From Salvia splendens (taxonomy: Eukaryota > Streptophyta > Magnoliopsida > Lamiales > Lamiaceae): 64,000 nucleotides of DNA. The DNA lies in NCBI RefSeq assembly GCF_004379255.2, contig NC_056042.1, positions 16,043,901 to 16,107,900 of the forward strand, written 5' to 3'. Shown one piece after another: positions 1-11,100 of the stretch. The position numbers were made by a program, and so were the translations under genes. Within the stretch, counting starts at the first letter, position 1. Every line of letters starts with the position of its first letter. The notes beneath the pieces are model-generated. The model was not told where the DNA came from. It worked only from the letters and a program-made list of their open reading frames with translations, and searched no databases.

Positions 1-3000
1 GCTCGACATCTGATTCGATCCAGATTGGTAGAGCGAATTCCTTGGCTATGCCCAGCCCATGGATCATGGCCATTAACTCGGCCTCCAGAGCCGAATGTGC
101 TTCAAGGGGTGTACTAAAGGCTACAATCATCCTGCCCAAAAAGTCCCGTATGATTCCTCCCCCTCCTGCTTTATTGGTCGCTGCATTGAAGGAGCCATCC
201 GTGTTTAGTTTTATCCAAGGTTGGTCTGGGGGGTTCCATTTGATCGCCATGATTAGCAGTCGCGGCCAAGCTTCCGCATGTTGAGGGATGTTGAGTCCAA
301 GTTTAACTCATTTCCAATGCTTCGGCTTCAAGCTCCCGTTGGTCATAGAGTTTTGGACGAACTTGAGGACCTGCCATACCACATTGTGAGGTTTAAACTG
401 TGTGTTCTGATGACGGCTCATGTTTCTCTCCGACCAGAGAAACCACAAGATGAGGTAGGGCATGGCTCGGCTCAGCAGATGCTTCTTGTTCGGTTGTTGG
501 CACCTTTGCGCCCATACTTCAATTCTCATTGGGATTGTATCATTAATGTGGAGGCGGGGGGATGCACCTTCAAACCAAGTGTCAAACTCGCACCAAACTC
601 GGCGGGCTCCATAACCCTGTATGAAGAGGTGTTGGAGGGACTCAATGTTCGGTCGGTGGGGGCAGCATTGGCACTTGGAGGTTAGCTCAATTTCCCGCCA
701 TTGGAGTTTTGTGTCAACCGGCACCCGATTGGAGAGTAGTCTCCAGATGAAGATGGATATGGAGGTCGTGAGTCCCGCCTTCCAAACGTCACCCAGTCCG
801 TGAACAATCGGTCTCCGCCCTCGGACTGTATCCCAAGTTGAAGCCATCGTGAAATCCCCCTGCTTCGACAAGGTCCATCTCGGGATATCCTGTTCGTCTT
901 GGAGGATCGGGGTATTGAGGATGCGTCCAATAATGTGCTGTGGGAGGCCGGCCTGATCATGGAGGAGTTGGAGCTTGGGTTCATCCCAGATACCATTACG
1001 AATAAAGTCCGAAACCCGGGTGGTCGGTCTTCCCCTTTCATCGAGGCATCGGTCCAGAAGAGTGGTATTACCTAGCCAGATGTCATCCCAAAAATAGATG
1101 TTTCCTTTTCCCACAAGCCACCGAATGTGTGGTTGCGCGAGGGTCCAGGCTCTAGAAAGCCTTCTCCACGTGGGGCTACTCCTACTCGGCATTCTCGAGG
1201 TAAAAGGCGAGGAGTTGGAGCAATATTTGGCCATCATGTATTGTGCCCAAAGGGAGTTTTGCTCCCGGAAGCGCCACCAAAGTTTAATGTTAAAGGCACG
1301 AAGGACCTCCTTAGTTTTGCGTATCTCGAGGCCCCCTTCATCAGTAGGGAGGCACATCTGATCCCAACCAACCCAATGGGTCCGTTTCCTCTCACTCGTG
1401 GAGCCCCAAAAAAATCGGGCCATTTATTGGTCAAGCTGTTTTAGAGAGCCGGCAGTGGGCTCAATGGCTTGGATGATATGTAAGGGGATCGCTTCTAGCG
1501 TACTCTTTATAAGCGTGAGCCTCCCTCCAAAAGATAGGTGTCGATGTGCCCAACCTGAGATCCTTCTTGCGATCTTTTCCCGGAGAAAAAGGAACATGTC
1601 CGTGTGCTTGACGCCACGATAAATGGGGATACCTAAGTAGAGGAAAGGGAAGACCCCCCTAGTGAAGCCCCCTTCCGCTTAGATCAAGTTTGCCCATTGC
1701 TCATGTGTTTCGGCAATATAGAAATTGCTCTTGGCGAGGCTGATTTGCTGACCTGAGACTCTTTCATATCTTTCAAGGCAAGCTCTGAGCCGCCGCAATG
1801 GGGTCGACGCCGCTTGTGTGAAAATAATTACGTCGTCCGCATAGGCTAAGTGGCTGACCTCAATGCATCTCCGGGAGGCTTTAAAGATCATCTCCTTTTG
1901 GCCAAGAATGAGCTTATCCAGGGCTCGTGACAAGTAGTCCGCGGCTATCACGAACAAAGCAGGGGAAATCGGGTCACCTTGTCGTAGTCCCCGTGTAGAT
2001 CTAAAGAAACCCGAGGGGGCTCCATTGATAAGGATCAAGACCCAGCATGACCCTATGCACCTCTCAATAAGCGAGATCCATGCGTCCGGGAATCCCATGC
2101 GTCGAAGCACCATAAAAAGGAAAGACCATTGGACCCTGTCGTAGGCTTTAGCCATATCAATCTTCACCGCTACATTAGGCGCTGGGGAGCATCGTGCAAG
2201 TTCATGGAACATCTCCTGGGGCAACATGGCATTATCGTTGAGCAGCCGCCCTTTAATAAAGCCGCTTTGGTTTAGGGAGATGACCTGTGGGAGGAAAGGG
2301 GAGAGCCGAGACGTGAGTACCTTAGTGATAATCTTGTTCAAGATGTTATACAGGCTGATGGGTCGATAATCCGTCCATGACTCCGGCGACGCCTTTTTTG
2401 GGATGAGGATTACGCTTGTTGCCGTAATGCTTCGGGGCAGGAAGCCCCCTCTGAAGAACTGTCCGATTGCTTCCACCACATCCGGTCCCACAATGTTCCA
2501 ACAAGCTTGGTAGAAACTAGCCGAGAAACCATCAGGTCCGGGAGCGCTATCCCCGGAGATACTAAACCCGGCACTCTTGACTTCATCCGCATCCGGCACC
2601 CTTGCAATGTCCGCAACTTGCTCGACTGATTGAACTTGCTGAATTAGGTCAAGGTCCGATTCTTCTAGGGCCGGTTTGCTAGGTGCAAGAAGTTGTCGGT
2701 AGAAATCCACCGCTGACTTTTTTATATCGTCCTCGTCGGTTAGCTCATGTCCGTTGTCCCGAATCGAGTGAATGCGAAGTCGGACCCTTTTTTGTTTCAC
2801 CCAGCTTTGGTAGAACCGGGTGTTCTTGTCCCCCTCGGCTAGCCATCGCAAGGCCGCCTTTTGCCGCCAAAAGTCCTCTTCCATTCTCAACAGAAGGATG
2901 TACTCGGCAATGTGCTTGTTGATCGCTGTCCTATTCGCGGGTGTTGGCCCTACCTCAAAATTGGTTTGAGCCAAAGCGATATCTTCCTCCTTATTCTTTA

Positions 3001-3081
3001 AGTTGCATGGATATTCCCGAAAACCTCTTTGTTCCACTTCTTTAGAGCTCGCTTAACTCTATCATGTTTGATTTGGATGTT
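1..3081 (-). pseudogene. LINE M1 ORF2, C-terminal part (RT, zf-RVT, RNase H), broken
   Basis: Minus-strand remnant of the LINE replicase. Reading from 3081 leftward: linker after the endonuclease, the RT with its YADD active site near 1830, the thumb, a zf-RVT zinc module (CQCC...H) near 670, and the first part of an RNase H domain from about 250 to the window edge (NTDG motif). In-frame stops occur at 1679-1681 (where the LINE2 copy has Gln) and 1424-1426 (CAA to TAA); frameshifts lie between 300 and 310 and near 3000. The protein closely matches LINE2 ORF2 (28064-32230). Nonfunctional. Confidence 0.9.
3065..3081. repeat. TSD of element C, left copy
   Basis: tgtttgatttggatgtt occurs here and at 23318-23334, flanking ORF1-only element C and gypsy 1 inside it. 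A 17-bp duplication with a poly(A) at the right copy is typical of target-primed reverse transcription by L1-type endonucleases. Confidence 0.9.
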
Positions 3082-3156
3082 CTCTAGAATTCGTCCACTC
3101 CCTCTCCCCCCCCCCCCCCTTTGAGGGAGGTGTAATGTAATTGTTGCATCCAACAC

Positions 3157-4962
3157 ATGGTGAAGTCCGGCGGTGAGTTGACGGAGGGGGATACCGATGC
3201 CTTGGAACACACGATGCAGCCCCTCTCCTCGCCGGAGTGGAAGTTTCATTCGATTGCACGGTCTAAAACCAAAAGGGTTGGCACGCCTCACCCGGAGAAA
3301 GCTCGACAAGCCCTCAATCGAGCCGGCCTTGAATCTGGTTCGGAGGCTAGTCGGGCTAAGAAGAAGATGGTCTTTGAAATGGTGGATAGTCTCGTTGCGG
3401 AATGCCATGGTGAAAGGAAAGGGACGTCGGAAAACAAGCTCGCCCCTTTTGGGGATATGTTGAGTTCTCTAGCCCAAATGGCCAAGGAAGGGAGCGTCCC
3501 GACGAGTGGAATGGAAGGGCTCGATGGTGAGGAGATGGCCGGAATGTCGCCGGCGCCGGCAGGCCGGAATCTTGGAGGATCAAGCATGGAGAAAGAGATG
3601 GTCAACCGGCTGACCATTGTAAGTACCATGCCCCCACGTGAAGGATGGGGTGGCATGTGAGTTGGTGGGTGCATGTGACTCACAAAAGGAGGAAAAGACA
3701 AAGGCCACTTTTCATGGGCAAGATAATGTTGGTGTATTTGTGGAAAATGCCATTTTGAATTCAAAATCACCACCATGTACTATGCATCCTCATCTTGGCA
3801 AAGATGGAGGCAAGGATGACCACGGCTCCGACGCACCATCGCCGGAATCCTCTCCGGAAAACCTGGTCCGGCCGGCGGTTGATTGGAAGAAGGCAAAACA
3901 ATTATTCTCCCATGGAGGGATGGGGAATGTGGAGGGAGCTTCAACCTTGTACAATAGCCAAAAGGCCAAGCCAATCACACTTGATGCCGGCAAGGCCAAG
4001 CCTATGGGAACGGCCGGCTGTCACGAAGGTACCCCATCTCTTTCATTTACCGATTTAGAAACGAAATATCTATCGGAGAAACTAGGATTAGCCTTAATCG
4101 GGAAGTTCTCCCACTCGCTCCCATCTACGTTTCAAATTCAAAAAAGCTTTGGGGGTATGGGGCTAGTTGGTGCTTTCACATGGAAACACTTGAACGCTAA
4201 GCACATTTTAATACAATTCCAAGAAGTGGCTGATTATACTAAGGTGCTAAATGGCCCCAATGGGAATCCGAATTGGCTTATTGATATACATCCGATGAGG
4301 GTGTTCAAGTGGGCGCCGCCGGACTTTGATACTTTTTTCGAGTCACCGATTGTTGCCGTATGGTGTAACATCATGGGAATCCCGGCGCATCTCTATGAGG
4401 AATCGGCCCTCATGGCGATCGGCAAGCTCCTAGGCAACCCATTACAAGCCGATCATACCACAATTAACCAATCCCGACTCTCCTTTGCTAGGATATGCGT
4501 TGAGATTGACATCTCTACGCCCCCTACGGAAGAGATTATTCTCAATATCTTAGGTAAAGAAACAAGGCACAAAGTGGCATGGGATCGTATACCTTTATTT
4601 TGTGCCAATTGTAAGCATGTTGGGCACACCATTGATAAGTGTCATGCTTTGGGAAGGAAGGAACGTGATGGTAGTAAGAACCACCGAACGCCAACAAAAA
4701 CGCACTACTCGAGCAATGTCTCCAAGATCATTCGCCGAGAATGGCGTCCAAAGGTGGATACTTGGGCCGGCACTTCAACGAGTTATGAGCACAAAAACAA
4801 GTAAAGAATGTGCCAACCAAGAGAAGCGCAAGGAAGGTACAATGGATGTTGTTTCGTCGGCCCCAAGAGCAGCAAATCGAAACCAACCAAGTGTGGACAA
4901 GGATGGGTTCCAAGTGGTGTCGAGGAAGAGGAAAGGCAAGGTGCACGAGGGAGATTTGATTA
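3157..4962 (+). pseudogene. ORF1 of element C, first part (frameshifted)
   Basis: The ATG at 3157 starts the conserved MVKSGGEL N-terminus seen in copies A and B. Then come a basic segment, a low-complexity Ala/Pro/Glu linker, a DUF4283-like domain (about 4050-4560: KFSHSLP, AKHIL, HPMRVFKW, SRLSFARICVEID) and a CCHC zinc knuckle near 4600 (C-x2-C-x4-H-x4-C). A C-terminal DGFQ-VSRKRKGK motif near 4905 may be a nuclear localisation signal. Frameshifts occur near 3640-3660 and 4790-4804. The remainder follows gypsy 1 at 22851. The expected role is nucleic-acid binding in the retrotransposition RNP. Broken. Confidence 0.85.
4958..4962. repeat. Gypsy 1 TSD GATTA (left)
   Basis: GATTA immediately precedes the LTR start and recurs at 22851-22855 immediately after the 3' LTR. 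Five bases is the usual Ty3/gypsy integrase duplication. Removing the element and one copy restores the ORF1 reading frame of element C. Confidence 0.95.
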
Positions 4963-5238
4963 TGATGGAGACACACCCAAGCTGATCTACAAGGATAAGA
5001 AGATGGATCCATTGATCATTCCAAGTGGGCCAATTACAAGAGCTAGAGCTAAGAAGATAAGGGAGTCCATGTTGTTTTTAGTTGTTGAAATAAAAGCCCA
5101 ATTACAAGACCATTCTACATTGGGCAAAGTGGTGAATATTATTCAAGTTTGTGGGCAGCCCAAGGCTTGAAGTTTGGAGTCACTACATATCACATTTTGG
5201 AGGTCCAAATTGATGATACATGATGCATTTTCGTCCAA

Positions 5239-5252
5239 GTTGGAGCAGCCAA
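5239..5252. repeat. TSD of LINE F1, left copy
   Basis: gttggagcagccaa here and gttggagtagccaa at 12608-12621 (one mismatch) flank LINE F1. The 5' LTR of gypsy 1 reads through when one copy is removed. Confidence 0.88.
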
Positions 5253-5524
5253 GGCAAGAAACTAAAGCTCTTTGTTCAAAAAAAAAAAACTTTTCTAGAG
5301 AGAGACGCTCCCCCCTTCTCTCTAGCAATTCCCCCACCTTGATCCTTTTCGCCGTCCACCCACTCACACCCACGACCCGCCGCGACTCCCTCACGCCGAC
5401 CACCACACCTCACCCCCCCCACAACCCGCCGAGACCTTTTCCACGCCGGTCGTGTCACCATCCCTCCTCAACTCCACCGTCTCCCCACCTTGGTTCGGCG
5501 CTGCGGTCACACCCTCGGCTGGCC

Positions 5525-8194
5525 ATGCCGGACCCCCCCACGAACCCAACCCCGGCCCCACCAGACCCCGAGGAGGCTAGGTCCATCCCGGACCAATTTA
5601 TGATTTTCCACTCATGCGATGACCCAACACCAAAGGTCTCGGCCAAAGATTTGAAAATGCAAAGCAAGAAGAATAGGATGATGGCTAGGAAGAGCACGCC
5701 GGCACCTCTCACAAAAGGTCATGGCCGGAAAAGGTTCGTACCTTCTCCACTCCCGGAGGACAAACAACTTAGGAAGAAGCTCGACTTTGGAGAAGAGGAG
5801 ACCTCCGAGCCCGAGTCATCCGTCCCGAGCCCCGACCTTGATAGCCTTAAATCCAAGGTAAATCTTTTTCCGGCTTGCTCCATTGATAGCAAGGAAGCAC
5901 TTGGCCTAGGAGCCCTTCCTAAAGCCCCCACATCCGAGGAGGGGGTCCAAATGGAAGTGGTGGTTCACGGAGATGCACCGGCGGCGGAGGTGGCGCCACC
6001 CTTCGACCATGGACCCGTCATGAGCGAGATGACCGTTGGAGGGGATGATGTCGGACCCCTAAACGTATCCCAAGAGGATTTGACCGTAGCATGTGTGCCA
6101 AAAAGTACATTGGGGAGTGAGATAGTCAACTTGCCCGAATTGGGCATGGGAACAAATCACCTTTCGGAAAGTGCTTTTGCCCCTTACCAAAACCGGAAGT
6201 CACATGTGGAGCCATGCTCACCCCTACCAATGCAGCAAATGAATCCAAAAAAGAGTGATATCCTCCAAATCATTCACCTGGCCGCGGCGGAGATGCTTGA
6301 TGCGGCGGCGGCGCAGCCCCTCCTCGCCGAACCCTCACCGGCCACGGACTACACGGCGAAGGTCACCCTTCTCCCAGACCGGAGAGACAAAGATATTGAA
6401 CAATGCGCGCCTCTCATTGAGCATGGCCCTTCCCTTGAGGATTTCCCACCTCTCGAAAAGGGAAGGACCCGGAAAATCCGAGCATCATTCGAAGCCGGCC
6501 CGGCGTTAGTGAGTACGGGATGGCCGAGGACCAATGCAATCCGCAACCCCCCTCGAGACACGCCCGCGCCTTCGGCCTCGGACACGCATGCGATGGACCC
6601 GACGCCGACCGAGATGGACATAGAAATGCCGCGGCCTCCTTACGCACCCAGGGTCGAGAGGGACTCGTGTGATGATCCGCGAACCGACCCAAACGGTGTA
6701 GCTAAATCAAAAGATAAGCCGACACACAACTCTTTAGGAGGCAATACCGAGCCGGGCGTGGGGAACCCCACCAAGCCAAAATCCATGGCCGACATGGTGC
6801 GGGGGCCATCGGCGGTTGAAGGCCCGCAAGTCTTTGTCCCGGAGAACATCCAAAATATCGGCTTTGCTTCCACGGCAAACGGAGTGCCATCCATTTACTT
6901 CTCCGGGTCAGAAATCCAAAGGTTGGCCTCGTCCCTCGGCCATGCTATTGTAGGTAAGTTCTCGCACTCAATCCCGACTTCCTATCAAATCCAAAAGGCT
7001 CTAGACAACATTAAGTTTTGCCGTGGCTATACTTGGAAATATATTAACGCCAAACATATTCTTGTTCAATTTGAGGACATGACGGACTATGCTCGGCTCC
7101 TAAGTGGACCCAAAGGGACACCGGTGTGGTTCATTGATCGGCATCCGATGAGAGTTTTCAAATGGTCTCCGGAATTTGACGCCTATTGTGAATCTCCAAT
7201 TGCGGCTATATGGTGCAACCTAATTGGACTCCCGATCCACCTATTTGATCAATCGGCCCTCTATGCCATTGGGAAACTCCTTGGTAACCCGATCCAAGTA
7301 GATAGAGCGACGGCCAACAAATCAAGACTCTCCTTTGCGCGGCTATGCATTGAGATCGACATTACAAAGCCGCCACCCGACGAGATCATCCTTGACATTT
7401 GTGGGCGTCCTTTGGTGCAGCAAGTAAAGTGGGATAAGATCCCGTCCTACTGTGGAGAATGCAAACATGTCGGTCACAAGAGTGAAGTTTGTTACGCTTC
7501 CGGGAAGGCGGATCGACCTCCAAAACGAAATTACAACTTAGCAACACCAAAACAACCACAACACGGAGGAATAGGAGCTAAGAAGAACAATACTGATCCG
7601 AGGCACACCGATAATAACATGGAATGGAAACAACAAGGGAAACACAAGGGAAAGGAAGGCAACATCCGGATGAACCCGAGAGCCAATATGTACTCGGGGG
7701 CGGAGTGGTCGGGGCCGGACTTTTTGGGTGATATGCAAGGTGCCGGGAGTAAGGAGATGATCATCATCCATGATGAGCATACCACCTCTTCACCTAAAGG
7801 GGTGCTCGCTAAATTCCCCTCTTTTGGAAATGGGCGCGGGGGTACGCCAAGAGGAGCGGATATGGCGCGGCGAGAAGTGAACCCGACTTCGGGGGCCCAT
7901 GTGCACCCGAAAGGCTTCTTTAAACCCTTCGACCTAGAGAAAACCGAGGCACAAGGGCCATCAAGTCACTTGAGTACTAACCGATATTTCACCCTCATGG
8001 CTCAAGAGAACTTCGTGGAAAATGATATGGAAGACGAGGAAAATTGGGATGATACCATCTCCCATAATGAAATCGATGAGGGCGCCAACCCCGCCTTTTT
8101 GGAGGCCGCGGCATCTCATGGGGAGAAGGACCTTCAAATCATTGAATTCCAAGGAGGGGGGTCAATCCCGCCGGGTACGAACTCCTCTTGTTAA
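5525..8194 (+). CDS. LINE F1 ORF1 protein (DUF4283 and CCHC zinc knuckle)
   Basis: 889-aa nucleic-acid-binding protein expected to coat LINE RNA. The frame is open from 5174, but that stretch is gypsy LTR plus leader; the ATG at 5525 aligns with the LINE2 start at 25008 (both MP..P, then I.DQ). An N-terminal basic patch carries the conserved ARKSTPAP, KRFVPSP and EDKQLRKK blocks. A long acidic/Pro-rich linker follows, then a DUF4283-like domain at residues about 478-625 (KFSHSIP, NAKHILVQFE, HPMRVFKW) and a CCHC knuckle at about 642-656 (CGEC....H....C). The C-terminus is Gly/Pro-rich. The stop is 2 nt before the ORF2 ATG. Confidence 0.9.
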   Translation: MPDPPTNPTPAPPDPEEARSIPDQFMIFHSCDDPTPKVSAKDLKMQSKKNRMMARKSTPAPLTKGHGRKRFVPSPLPEDKQLRKKLDFGEEETSEPESSVPSPDLDSLKSKVNLFPACSIDSKEALGLGALPKAPTSEEGVQMEVVVHGDAPAAEVAPPFDHGPVMSEMTVGGDDVGPLNVSQEDLTVACVPKSTLGSEIVNLPELGMGTNHLSESAFAPYQNRKSHVEPCSPLPMQQMNPKKSDILQIIHLAAAEMLDAAAAQPLLAEPSPATDYTAKVTLLPDRRDKDIEQCAPLIEHGPSLEDFPPLEKGRTRKIRASFEAGPALVSTGWPRTNAIRNPPRDTPAPSASDTHAMDPTPTEMDIEMPRPPYAPRVERDSCDDPRTDPNGVAKSKDKPTHNSLGGNTEPGVGNPTKPKSMADMVRGPSAVEGPQVFVPENIQNIGFASTANGVPSIYFSGSEIQRLASSLGHAIVGKFSHSIPTSYQIQKALDNIKFCRGYTWKYINAKHILVQFEDMTDYARLLSGPKGTPVWFIDRHPMRVFKWSPEFDAYCESPIAAIWCNLIGLPIHLFDQSALYAIGKLLGNPIQVDRATANKSRLSFARLCIEIDITKPPPDEIILDICGRPLVQQVKWDKIPSYCGECKHVGHKSEVCYASGKADRPPKRNYNLATPKQPQHGGIGAKKNNTDPRHTDNNMEWKQQGKHKGKEGNIRMNPRANMYSGAEWSGPDFLGDMQGAGSKEMIIIHDEHTTSSPKGVLAKFPSFGNGRGGTPRGADMARREVNPTSGAHVHPKGFFKPFDLEKTEAQGPSSHLSTNRYFTLMAQENFVENDMEDEENWDDTISHNEIDEGANPAFLEAAASHGEKDLQIIEFQGGGSIPPGTNSSC

Positions 8195-8196
8195 TC

Positions 8197-11100
8197 ATGT
8201 CGTTAAATTTTCTATTTTGGAACGTTAGGGGAATCGCGAATGCGTCAACCCAAAACGTCCTAAAAAGACTAATTAAATCTCATAATATTTGTTTTCTTGC
8301 AATAATGGAGCCGCTTACCTCCCCTAATCCGGACAAATTCTCGAAAGTGTTGGGGCTGCCCTACAAGGGGACGAACACCAATGGGAAAATTTGGATTTTT
8401 GTGGAGGAAGGGATGGATTTTGTTGTGATGGATGACACGGACCAGCTGCTACATGGGAGGCTCACTTGTCCCCGGATCTCAACCCCTATTATGATCTCGG
8501 CCGTGTATGCTAAATGCACGAGAGGAGAGCGGCATGCCCTTTGGGAAAAGATGAGAGATATTGCCCAAGTTTCGGAGGGAATACCGTGGTTCATTGGAGG
8601 GGACTTCAACACAATCCTCTCCACTCGAGATAGGACGGGAAGCGACACAAATCGTCAGGCCGAAATGGTGGATTTCGCAGAGGCCATTGAGGATTGCAGA
8701 CTAATGGACCCAGGCTATGATGGGGCTGAATTCACTTGGGCAAAGAACGGCCTCATGGAAAGGCTGGATAGGGTGTTGATTAGTGAGATGACGCCCCAAT
8801 TGTTTGATGCAATAAGAGTCACTAACCTACCCCGTATTGCTTCGGACCACGGGCCTCTCCTCGTCAGATGCAGGCTACCTAATGCCCACGGGGGTGGTAG
8901 AGCCTTCCGGGTCCAAAACATGTGGGTCCGGCATGAGGGTTTTGGTGAGTTGGTGCAAGAAGATTGGATGGCTCCCACGGAGGCTGTGGGCCTCCTCAAT
9001 TTGAAGATCAAGCTGGCTAGGATCAAACAAACGCTTAAAAGATGGAACAAGGAGGTTTTTGGGAATATACACGCCAGCCTCAAAACTTGTGAAGAGAACA
9101 TTGCGCTGGCTCAATCGGAGTTTGAAGGTGACCCCTCGGCCCGGAATAGAACAGGGGTCAACAAACAAATTGCTGAGTACATCCTTCTCCTTAAGATGGA
9201 GGAAGATTTTTGGCGTCAGAAGGCGGCCCTCCGTTGGTTGGAAGAAGGGGATAAAAACACTAGATTTTACCAAAGTTGGGTGAAGCAGAAGAGGATTCGG
9301 CTACGTATCCACAAGATTAACGCTAATGGGCGTGAACTTACGGATGACACGGCCATCAAAGAATCGGCGGTTGAGTTCTTTCAAAACCTCCTAGCCCCAA
9401 GCTACCCGGAGCTTGTGGATCCGGACCTCAGCCTCTTACATCCACTCCCTCCCTCGGAGCAGTTGGCGGGCCTCCCCAAACCCCCGGATGCGGATGAGGT
9501 GAAACGAGCTGTCTTCGATATCTCGGCCAATAGCGCGCCCGGCCCGGATGGCTTCTCGGCATTGTTCTTCCAAGCTTGTTGGGGCATTGTGGGGCCAGAC
9601 GTGGTGGAAGCGGTTAGGCAATTTTTTGGTGGGGCTTTCCCCCCCCGCAGCTTCACGGCCACGAGTATCGTACTCATCCCCAAGAAGCCTTTACCCGAGA
9701 CTTGGGGAGACTATAGGCCCATTAGCTTGTGTAACGTGATCAACAAGGTGATTACTAAAGTCCTCACGAGGCGCCTTGCCCCATTCCTTCCAAGTGTTGT
9801 TGCACCGAATCAAAGCGGGTTTGTCAAAGGGAGGCTCCTCAATGACAATGTACTCCTTGCACAGGAGATGTTCCATGAGCTCCATAGAAGTACACCAGCC
9901 CCTAATGTTGCTATCAAGATTGACATGGCCAAGGCCTATGATAGGGTTCAATGGCCGTTCCTCCTAAAAGTCCTCAAGCAAATGGGCTTCCCCGAACCTT
10001 GGGTGGCGCTCATAGAAAGGTGCATCGGGACATGCTGGTTCTCGATCCTTATCAACGGGGCCCCGACGGGCTTTTTCAAATCCACTCGTGGCCTTAGACA
10101 AGGGGACCCCATTTCCCCCGCCCTCTTCGTCCTTGCTGCGGACTATCTCTCGAGATCACTCGATAAACTTATCCTCGGAGACAAAGAGATGACATACAAA
10201 GCAACCCGAGGCAGCATGGAGATCAGCCACCTCGCCTATGCGGACGACATCATCATCTTCACGCAAGCGGCCGTAAACCCCCTCCGGAGGCTACGTGCAT
10301 GTCTTGAGCATTATGCCGAGGTGTCCGGACAACAAATCAACCTCGGCAAGAGCAATTTCTACATCTCCGAGGCGCATGAAGGCTGGTCAAACATAATTCA
10401 AAGTGAAGGAGGTTTCTCACGAGGTACGTTCCCCTTCCTTTACCTTGGTGTCCCTATTTACCGGGGGGTGAAGCGCACGGATATGTTCATGTTTCTTCGA
10501 GAGAAAATCTCGGCTAGGATATCTGGATGGGCTCACCGACACCTTTCCTTTGGGGGGAGACTAACCTTGATAAAAAGTACACTTGAGGCGATTCCCTTAC
10601 ATATTTTTCAAGCGATCGAGCCAACCGGCGGAGCCCTCAAGCAATTAGATCAACAAGTGGCTCGCTTCTTTTGGGGGTCGAGTAATGAGAAGAAAAGGAC
10701 GCACTGGATAGGATGGGATCAGGTTTGCCTACCCACGGCCGAAGGGGGATTGGGCATTCGGAAGATCAAGGAGGTCTTACGTGCCTTTAATATTAAATTA
10801 TGGTGGAGATTCCGGGAACAAAACTCCCTTTGGGCTACGTACATGATGACTAAATATTGCCTTAAGGCGTCCCCACTTACAGCTAGAGCCTCGGGGAGGT
10901 GTAGCCCTACTTGGAAGAGGCTTTTGAAGGCTCGGGCACAGGCGCAACCGTACATTCGTTGGGTGGTGCGAGAAGGTAAGATATCATTTTGGGATGACCT
11001 ATGGCTAGGAGAGGTTCCTTTGAGGGAACTTTGTCTTGATGATAGGGGAGGCCCTCTTGTCCATGTTGCTGATTACATTATCAATGGATCTTGGAATGAA

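Noticed and set aside
5174..5524. N-terminal extension of LINE F1 ORF1
   Set aside because: The frame is open but covers gypsy LTR, the TSD and the LINE leader; ATG 5525 matches the start in LINE2.
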